Virus record (IMG/VR): IMGVR_UViG_3300037840_000127
Location: 1 to 35,195 of that record
Strand: one strand, 5' to 3'
Length of the DNA: 35,195 nucleotides
DNA from: a virus
Below, in pieces: positions 29,987 through 35,195 of the stretch. The notes below the pieces were generated by a model. The model saw only the letters and a program-made list of their open reading frames with translations, was not told the origin of the DNA and did no database searches. Numbering within the stretch: the first letter of the stretch is position 1; each line of letters starts with the position of its first letter. The position numbers were made by a program, and so were the translations under genes.

Positions 29987-30721
29987 ATGGCAGAAAACCT
30001 CGTAAGTGCTAGTGCTATTGTTACTGATGCATTGCAAAAACTAAACCTGTATTCTCCCGGCGAAGTGCCGTTGCAAGCCGATTTATTACGAGGTTATCAA
30101 GGCCTGATCGATCTCGTTGACCAGTGGAATGACGATAGTATATTTCTTTATCAGCTTGTTCCGATTACTATTAATCTACAGCCAAGTATTATGAGTTATA
30201 CTATAGGGCCGCGATCCAATGTTCCGGTATCGTCGCCAGCTTACGTTCCAGTAGGGCCGAATCAAGTCCAGATAACGGCGATCAGAAACAATAATTCTAT
30301 TGTTTCTTACGCTAGTTCTATAACTAGCTTGGAATGGTATGCGCTTTATAAACCCAAGCAGACGGATTTTCCAACAACGCCACAAGTTATGTGGTACGAT
30401 CCGAGGATACCGTGGGCTATTGCTGCTTTTGCGCCAGTACCTGATATAGCTATGACAGCAGTGTTTAATGGCGCTTATCCGCTACCAAACTTCGAGAGCT
30501 TGACCGATACGTATATTTTGGCACCTGGGCAGCAAGTCGCTCTTGGAGCTAATCTTGCTGTGTTTCTTAATCCATATTTTGTAGGTACACAAGTATCGCC
30601 TGCTTTACTAGCACAAGCTCAGCAAAGCAAAACGACGCTAACTTATACGAATCGTCTTTCACGAGCTATGTCTAAGCGCAATATTGAGCCATCCGCGCCT
30701 GGGAATAGCCCCAGACAATAG
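29987..30721 (+). CDS. P22 gp4-type tail accessory factor, paralogue 2
   Basis: The 244-residue product begins MAENLVSASAIVTDALQKLN and closely follows paralogue 1 in every segment: LIDLVDQWNDDSIFLYQLVP, SSITSLEWYALY, MWYDPRIPWAIAAFAPVPD and LLAQAQQSKTTLTYTNRLSR. The last ~50 residues are nearly identical, indicating recent duplication or gene conversion. It starts 3 nt after the previous stop. Role as for paralogue 1: portal-proximal neck ring. Confidence 0.75.
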   Translation: MAENLVSASAIVTDALQKLNLYSPGEVPLQADLLRGYQGLIDLVDQWNDDSIFLYQLVPITINLQPSIMSYTIGPRSNVPVSSPAYVPVGPNQVQITAIRNNNSIVSYASSITSLEWYALYKPKQTDFPTTPQVMWYDPRIPWAIAAFAPVPDIAMTAVFNGAYPLPNFESLTDTYILAPGQQVALGANLAVFLNPYFVGTQVSPALLAQAQQSKTTLTYTNRLSRAMSKRNIEPSAPGNSPRQ

Positions 30722-30732
30722 GAGATAGAGTT

Positions 30733-30891
30733 ATGAAACATAGTAAAGCACACCCAGGTTTCAAAGCTATTGAGAAAAAGATAGCTGGCAAAGTCGATAA
30801 TCCTGGTGCCATCCTGGCCGCTGCGGCTAGAAAAGCTTCGCCAGCGGCTAAGAAAGCTAACCCGCGCTTGAAGAATGTTAAAGGTAAGTAA
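30733..30891 (+). CDS. Small basic phage protein (52 aa)
   Basis: A short frame with AGGAG at good spacing encodes MKHSKAHPGFKAIEKKIAGK, then GAILAAAARKASPAAKKANPRLKNVKGK. I recall this GAILA-A-ARKASPAAKKANPRLK pattern as a recurring small phage protein of unknown function, usually in virion operons. Highly basic with a likely helix. Confidence 0.75.
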   Translation: MKHSKAHPGFKAIEKKIAGKVDNPGAILAAAARKASPAAKKANPRLKNVKGK

Positions 30892-30902
30892 AGACTAGCT
30901 TT

Positions 30903-31631
30903 ATGGACACAGCCGCTCAGATTGTCGAAGACGCGTTTCAGAGTATTCAAGTCTACAATCCCGGTGAGCTAATCTTACCTGCGGATATGGCCCGCGGGTT
31001 TAAGACTCTCAATGATATGTTAGAGTCTTGGAGTAATGAGTCGCTTACTTGTTACGCTACACTAGAACAGAGCTTGACGTTTATTCCCGGCACGTATCAG
31101 TACACGATCGGCCCCGGCGCGATGATTGATACTGTTAGGCCGATTAGGCTTAGACACGGTTTCGGAACCGCGTATGTGTTTGATCAGACCTCGAATCGGT
31201 ATCCATTAGAGGTTATTACGCAGGATAGATGGAATCAGATAGGTAATATTCTCCAAGTTAACGCGAATATTCCGATGTATCTTTGGTATGATCCGCAGAT
31301 GCCTTGGGGGATCTTGAACTTCTTTCCGATTCCGAATATTGGTTGGCAAGTTTTCTTTGATAGCTATCTTCAGCTTCAAAGATTTGATGATCTTACGGTC
31401 GAGATTAATTTGCCGACTGGCTATAGTATGGCGCTTAAGCGCAATCTGGCGCTAGAGCTCGGGCCGTATTATCCTAATGCTGTTGTTACGCCGCGCTTAC
31501 AGACAGCGGCCGAGAACTCGAAAGCCAATGTTAAGCGCTCAAATTACAGAGAAACGATAGCTCAGTACGATAGCGAGATAGTCAGCAGAGCTAAGGCTAC
31601 TTACAACATCTATAGAGACACAGGTGTTTAA
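30903..31631 (+). CDS. P22 gp4-type tail accessory factor, paralogue 3
   Basis: The 242-residue product is the most diverged of the three but keeps the pattern: AAQIVEDAFQSIQVYNPGEL, MLESWSNESLTCYATLEQSL, TYQYTIGPGAMIDTVRPIRL, MYLWYDPQMPWGILNFFPIP and a helical C-terminus. It resembles stand-alone gp4-like proteins of other podoviruses more than paralogues 1-2 do, so it may be the ancestral copy. RBS is weak (AAAGACTAGCTTT before ATG). Probably the portal-proximal neck protein. Confidence 0.75.
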   Translation: MDTAAQIVEDAFQSIQVYNPGELILPADMARGFKTLNDMLESWSNESLTCYATLEQSLTFIPGTYQYTIGPGAMIDTVRPIRLRHGFGTAYVFDQTSNRYPLEVITQDRWNQIGNILQVNANIPMYLWYDPQMPWGILNFFPIPNIGWQVFFDSYLQLQRFDDLTVEINLPTGYSMALKRNLALELGPYYPNAVVTPRLQTAAENSKANVKRSNYRETIAQYDSEIVSRAKATYNIYRDTGV

Positions 31632-31633
31632 GC

Positions 31634-31909
31634 ATGTCTGAGTTTAAAGTAGTCGAGTTCCCTGAAACGGCTGTCAACGTATGTGAACGACTTCGCAACT
31701 TGGCTAATCGAATCGAGTCCGGTAAGTATGGTACAATTAGATTTGCTGCTGTAGCTCTTATAGACTCGACTGATAGCATTGTTACATTTGGATTCGGCAA
31801 TGTTAGTGATATAGAATTGACGGGGGCTTTTTCTAGAGCATCGGTTATTGCTGGCTGTTGTATAGATGATATTGAAACTAAAGAAGATGAAACGCCGGGC
31901 GCGGCTTAA
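31634..31909 (+). CDS. Hypothetical protein (91 aa)
   Basis: Starts MSEFKVVEFPETAVNVCERL with a helix (RNLANRIESGKYG) and beta strands (TIRFAAVALIDSTDSIVTFG), the kind of alpha/beta domain seen in small phage proteins beside neck genes. Three cysteines. It starts right after paralogue 3. No family recognised. Confidence 0.65.
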   Translation: MSEFKVVEFPETAVNVCERLRNLANRIESGKYGTIRFAAVALIDSTDSIVTFGFGNVSDIELTGAFSRASVIAGCCIDDIETKEDETPGAA

Positions 31910-31915
31910 TTTCTT

Positions 31916-33457
31916 ATGATCTCGTCTCAGTCTCCAGTTCCGATTCGCAGTCCGATTTTCGGCCCGGCTTATATGAGTCGAGCAGGGAACTTGGCTGATC
32001 AAGAGTGCATAAATCTTTACGCCGAAGTCGTTGAGACTAAGACCGGAAAAGAAATTGGCGCTCTTTATGGTACGCCTGGGCTCACGCTACAAGCCACGCT
32101 CGGTAACGGCCCCATACGAGGTATGCACGTAGCGAACTTGGCTACGGGCGCGCCGAATACGGTCTCAGCTGGGCCTTTGCTTTATGTCGTTAGCGATACG
32201 AGCTTGTACTCGTTAGACTCGTCGTTTAATCAGACTCTTCTTGGCTCGGGTATTGGTACTGATCCAGGTCAGACTGGTGGTCAAGGCGGTTACTTATGGT
32301 CTCTACAGAATATTCAGCCTGGTTTCTCAATCATATCACTTCCATTTACGCCGACGAACTCCGATACGTTCGTAACTATGGCCGATAACGGCTTCGACCT
32401 AGCCGTCTTTATTGGTATGACTATAGCACAGCTAGACGGTTTCGGCCTTATTAATCAGCCCGGTACGTATAACTTCTTTCAGTCTAACGAAGTTGACTTT
32501 AGTAATTGGCCCGCGCTTCAGTTTGCTCAAGCGTCGGGCGATCCTGATAATATTTCGGCGCTTATTCAGACCAGGCGCGAAATCTTTGTCCTTAAGCAAG
32601 TAAACAGCGAAGTCTGGAATAACGTCGGTACGCCGAACTTTACGTTCGCGCGAGAGCAAGGGCCGTATATGGAAGGCGGCTGTTTGTCACCAGCGAGCTT
32701 AGCTAAGCTTGGGGAGACATTTTTCTTTCTCGCCAAGAACCGTCAAGGTGAGAGTATAGTCGTTAAGCTAATCGGGTATAACTTTCAACGTGTTTCGACG
32801 CACTCGATCGAGCGCGAGATTCAGTCTTGGCCCGATAAGGGCGCCTCAGCGGTCGGCTTCTCTTATCAGCAAGAGGGTCACGTTTTTTACGTTCTTTCGT
32901 CTACGTTAGGAGATCAGACTTGGGTTTACGACGACACGACTTCGGCTTTGGCTGGCGTGCCGATGTGGCATCAGCGAGAGGCTTATGACCCGAACCCTAG
33001 CGTCTTGACTAGACATTGGGCCAATAATTCGGCTAGTTTCGCTGGACTTAACTTGGTCGGTGACTATCGCAATGGCAATATATACTCGTATGATTTAAGT
33101 AATTATACTGATAATGGTAATCAAAAGATTTGGACCCGATCTTATCGGGCTTTGCCTCAACGAACGGGTAAGATAGTTAAGTTCTATTCGCTTTCGCTGG
33201 ATATGGAAACCGGAATAGGCGTTCCGGCTGGAACTAATCCACAAGTTCAGCTCACTTGGAGCGACGACGGCGGCCATACTTGGGGGCCGATCTTGATGAG
33301 AGCAGCTGGATCTACGGGTGCTACTTCGCAACGGGTTAAGTTCAATAGACTCGGCGCGCTTAAAGCCGCTGACGGCTATGATAGAATATTTAAGATATCC
33401 AGCTCGGATCAGTTTCAAGCGGCTATAATCGGCAGCTTAATTGATACCGGACAATAA
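31916..33457 (+). CDS. P22 gp10-type packaged-DNA stabilisation protein
   Basis: The 513-residue product has the gp10-type start: PIRSPIFGPAYMSRAGNLAD then QECINLYAEVVE (9-40) and ALYGTPGL (49-56), followed by repeated beta-strand blades (VQLTWSDDGGHTWGPILMRA, QRVKFNRLGALKAADGYDRI). P22 gp10 (472 aa) plugs the neck below gp4 to keep DNA in the head and receives the tail needle. Here it follows the gp4 paralogues as expected. Length fits the family. Confidence 0.8.
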   Translation: MISSQSPVPIRSPIFGPAYMSRAGNLADQECINLYAEVVETKTGKEIGALYGTPGLTLQATLGNGPIRGMHVANLATGAPNTVSAGPLLYVVSDTSLYSLDSSFNQTLLGSGIGTDPGQTGGQGGYLWSLQNIQPGFSIISLPFTPTNSDTFVTMADNGFDLAVFIGMTIAQLDGFGLINQPGTYNFFQSNEVDFSNWPALQFAQASGDPDNISALIQTRREIFVLKQVNSEVWNNVGTPNFTFAREQGPYMEGGCLSPASLAKLGETFFFLAKNRQGESIVVKLIGYNFQRVSTHSIEREIQSWPDKGASAVGFSYQQEGHVFYVLSSTLGDQTWVYDDTTSALAGVPMWHQREAYDPNPSVLTRHWANNSASFAGLNLVGDYRNGNIYSYDLSNYTDNGNQKIWTRSYRALPQRTGKIVKFYSLSLDMETGIGVPAGTNPQVQLTWSDDGGHTWGPILMRAAGSTGATSQRVKFNRLGALKAADGYDRIFKISSSDQFQAAIIGSLIDTGQ

Positions 33458-33460
33458 CCA

Positions 33461-34186
33461 TTGAGTAATGCTCCGCCAGTCAATATTATTCCGACAGCTA
33501 ACTATCCTATGTTGGCGGCTAACGGCACGGTTAATAACGTCTGGTATAGATGGTTCGCCGCTCTACAAAGCGCCGTGGCTAAGCAGCTACCGATCGGTAC
33601 TATATTCGCTAGTGCTAGCGAGAACGTGCCGATAGGAGCTTTGCCGTGCGATGGCAGGGAAGTTAGCCGGAGCGTTTATTCGGACTTGTTCAATGAGATC
33701 GGCACGTCCTGGGGCTCCGGCGATGGCCGATCGACGTTTAATATTCCGTTGATAGACGATTTCGTGCGTGGTTCTAATGGTGGCGCGATTGGCTCCCGGG
33801 GCGGCTCGGCGTCTTCGACGTTAAGCTCTGATAACTTGCCAGTACAAGACGTTACGATACACGACCCAGGCCATACACACGCTTTTGTCGGAGACCCACA
33901 TACGCACTCGGTTAGCGATCCGGGGCATGATCACGCTTCGATCGTAAGCGCCAGTAACGGTACTTCCGGTTCGAATGCTGTCGGCGAAATAGCAGGTAAT
34001 ACTGGCTCTTCAGTGACTAATATTGTTATTGACGATACGACAGCTACAGGCACGAACGCCATCGAGACGACGGGTATAACTGCTAGTGTCGGTTCAGATA
34101 GTCCGACGCCTATAGATGTCGTGCCGCCGTATGTTGTTATTCAGTGGATGATCTATACTGGCGTAGGCCAGTCAGCAGGAGGCTAG
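33461..34186 (+). CDS. Phage tail-collar domain protein
   Basis: The 241-residue product has an N-terminal segment (MSNAPPVNIIPTANYPMLAA, then WYRWFAALQSAVAKQ) like an adaptor of the gp10-neighbouring fibre, followed by a tail-collar domain at about 43-105: PIGTIFASASENVPIGALPC then DGREVSRSVYSDLF and STFNIPLIDDFVRG. A Gly/Ser/His-rich stretch (HDPGHTHAFVGDPHTHSVSD) follows, as in trimeric fibre tips where histidines bind metal. The TTG start abuts gp10-like gene. It is probably a tail fibre or needle-tip. Confidence 0.8.
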   Translation: MSNAPPVNIIPTANYPMLAANGTVNNVWYRWFAALQSAVAKQLPIGTIFASASENVPIGALPCDGREVSRSVYSDLFNEIGTSWGSGDGRSTFNIPLIDDFVRGSNGGAIGSRGGSASSTLSSDNLPVQDVTIHDPGHTHAFVGDPHTHSVSDPGHDHASIVSASNGTSGSNAVGEIAGNTGSSVTNIVIDDTTATGTNAIETTGITASVGSDSPTPIDVVPPYVVIQWMIYTGVGQSAGG

Positions 34187-34193
34187 TTAAGCT

Positions 34194-34376
34194 ATGCCAA
34201 AGCGAACAGCGTCGGGTAAGAAAACTAAGATCGCGGACTTCGAGGCTAAGGTTGACGCTAGTAAGCTTCCAGGTGGCAAGAGCGAGAAGTTTGCTATAGC
34301 GAATAAGGTCGGCCTCATGCACGGAAATAAAGTTACGTCCCGTGGCGCGATGGCAGCTAAGAGTAAGAAGAAGTAA
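34194..34376 (+). CDS. Small basic protein (60 aa)
   Basis: MPKRTASGKKTKIADFEAKV to GLMHGNKVTSRGAMAAKSKKK, strongly Lys-rich with the pattern KLPGGKSEKFAIANKVGLMH, which I recall in small phage proteins of unknown function. GTTAAGC precedes the ATG, so the ribosome site is weak. Could bind DNA in the virion. Confidence 0.65.
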   Translation: MPKRTASGKKTKIADFEAKVDASKLPGGKSEKFAIANKVGLMHGNKVTSRGAMAAKSKKK

Positions 34377-34385
34377 GCTCGTACT

Positions 34386-34961
34386 ATGCTCTCTTTTATG
34401 ATACTTGCTCAGCCACGATCGAGAACGAAGTGGCTAGCTGAGTATCTAAGCTCATACGGAGCTAGGGTCGAACACGATGCGGCTCTAGGTTGTTCATCGG
34501 TAGACGAGTACGTGAGTAAGATATCTAATCTTGACGGTACTGTCGAGACTAGCGCCGTGCTTGGCTATCGACTTTGGCAGAACGCGTTTCCTCGCGCGCG
34601 CTTTATTGTCGTACATAGGACGGTCTTAAGTGTAGCGCGATCTATTGAGCAGCTAGGTTTGGTTCCCGATTGGTCTTTTCTTTATTTACAAGAACTTATG
34701 TTAGGTAAGTTTATTAGTCAGTATAAGTCTATATTCTTCACGTTCGAGGGTTTAAGTAAGTTTGAGAATAGGCGGAGATTATGTGAGTTTACTATTGGTA
34801 GCTTTGATCGCAAACACGATGAGCTCTTTGCGGCGAAAAACATACAGATAGACGCTCAAGAGCGCTTAAAGACTCTTGAAGAGAACTCAGCTCGCTTTGT
34901 TAGCTTTTATAATGATATCGCTAAGAAACTCGTTTATTTAGAGAACAACGAGAAATGCTAA
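34386..34961 (+). CDS. Sulfotransferase-like protein
   Basis: The 191-residue product has a P-loop-like PAPS-binding motif near the start (AQPRSRTKWLAEYL, 8-21) and ARFIVVHRTVLSVARSIEQL (71-90), where R78 and S86 are spaced as the 3'-phosphate-binding Arg and Ser of sulfotransferases. The protein is shorter than typical enzymes (about 250-300 aa), and the histidine or aspartate general base is not obvious. It could sulfate a virion or host-surface glycan; no substrate is visible. The stop overlaps the next start. Confidence in family moderate, in activity low. Confidence 0.6.
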   Translation: MLSFMILAQPRSRTKWLAEYLSSYGARVEHDAALGCSSVDEYVSKISNLDGTVETSAVLGYRLWQNAFPRARFIVVHRTVLSVARSIEQLGLVPDWSFLYLQELMLGKFISQYKSIFFTFEGLSKFENRRRLCEFTIGSFDRKHDELFAAKNIQIDAQERLKTLEENSARFVSFYNDIAKKLVYLENNEKC

Positions 34962-35195
34962 CTGATTTTAGATCGCGCTGGGAAGATTACGAAGACTCGC
35001 ATTCGTGTTTCTTTCTTGCTGGTATCTTCGGCGGTGCCGGTCTAGGAGCTTTACTTGGCGGCGGTATAAGTGCTATAGGCTCGGTAACAGCAGCTAGTGA
35101 ACAAGCAGCGGCTCAGCAGAATGCTCTTAATTTTCAACAAGGTGTTTATAGTCAGTCTCAGAGTGAATTGGCGCCATATTACTCGGCGGGTACTA
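34955..35195 (+). CDS. Ejection-type protein, partial (runs off right edge)
   Basis: An ATG overlapping the previous stop opens MLTDFRSRWEDYEDSHSCFF, then a Gly/Ala-rich hydrophobic stretch (AGIFGGAGLGALLGGGISAI), AASEQAAAQQNALNFQQGVY and SELAPYYSAGT. The Gly-rich membrane-active segment followed by Gln/Ala helix and L-x-PYY-x-x-G is what N-termini of podoviral DNA-ejection proteins (P22 gp7/gp20-like) look like. At least 80 residues are seen. The hydrophobic part could help cross the host envelope. Confidence 0.6.
   Translation, partial: MLTDFRSRWEDYEDSHSCFFLAGIFGGAGLGALLGGGISAIGSVTAASEQAAAQQNALNFQQGVYSQSQSELAPYYSAGT

Overview
The window is part of a tailed-phage (or prophage) genome, most likely a short-tailed P22-like podovirus of a Gram-negative bacterium. 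The evidence is an ordered set of P22-type virion genes: large terminase, P22-type portal (736 aa without its intein), a scaffold-like protein, P22-type coat, gp4-type tail accessory factors, a gp10-type stabilisation protein and the start of an ejection-type protein. No integrase, lysis, polymerase or tRNA gene is visible. The host cannot be named from the sequence.

Layout. (1) 1-6825, minus strand: a tightly packed leftward operon of small, probably early genes. Most are unknown. Recognisable ones are a GHKL/HSP90-like ATP-binding protein with an unusual motif order, a DUF932 protein, a degenerate HNH/zinc protein, a zinc-ribbon protein and two ~30-residue single-helix membrane peptides. 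One gene near 5.1-5.4 kb looks frameshifted. (2) 6826-7905: a divergent control region with leftward promoters, a rightward promoter sharing the same core, a perfect 16-bp palindrome, a structured segment ending in a terminator, and a sigma70-like promoter with a dyad in its spacer. (3) 7906-9469: a self-contained transcription unit for an unknown 201-residue protein, then small genes between strong hairpin terminators. (4) 9621-16789: packaging region with a candidate small terminase, a PD-(D/E)XK nuclease, a DUF6362-like protein, a TerL-like ATPase domain that has lost its catalytic residues, several small unknown or disordered proteins and the real TerL. (5) 16789-18978: a secreted-looking tailspike-like protein inserted between TerL and portal. 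(6) 19046-35195: portal interrupted by a full LAGLIDADG intein, scaffold, coat, a repeat-containing head-fibre candidate, a glycosyltransferase, three to four tandem gp4 paralogues, gp10-like protein, tail-collar protein, a sulfotransferase-like protein and a partial ejection protein.

The most unusual theme is non-coding. Long, strongly base-paired segments of about 130-290 nt occur in front of four units: the 7906 gene, the dead TerL-like gene (11738), the gene pair ending in TerL (15054/15350) and the coat gene (24716). Two of these carry the same 23-bp sequence at their left end, and three end in terminator-like hairpins. They could be phage small RNAs, attenuating leaders or packaging-related RNAs; the sequence alone does not decide. 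All family calls are from reading motifs, not from database searches.
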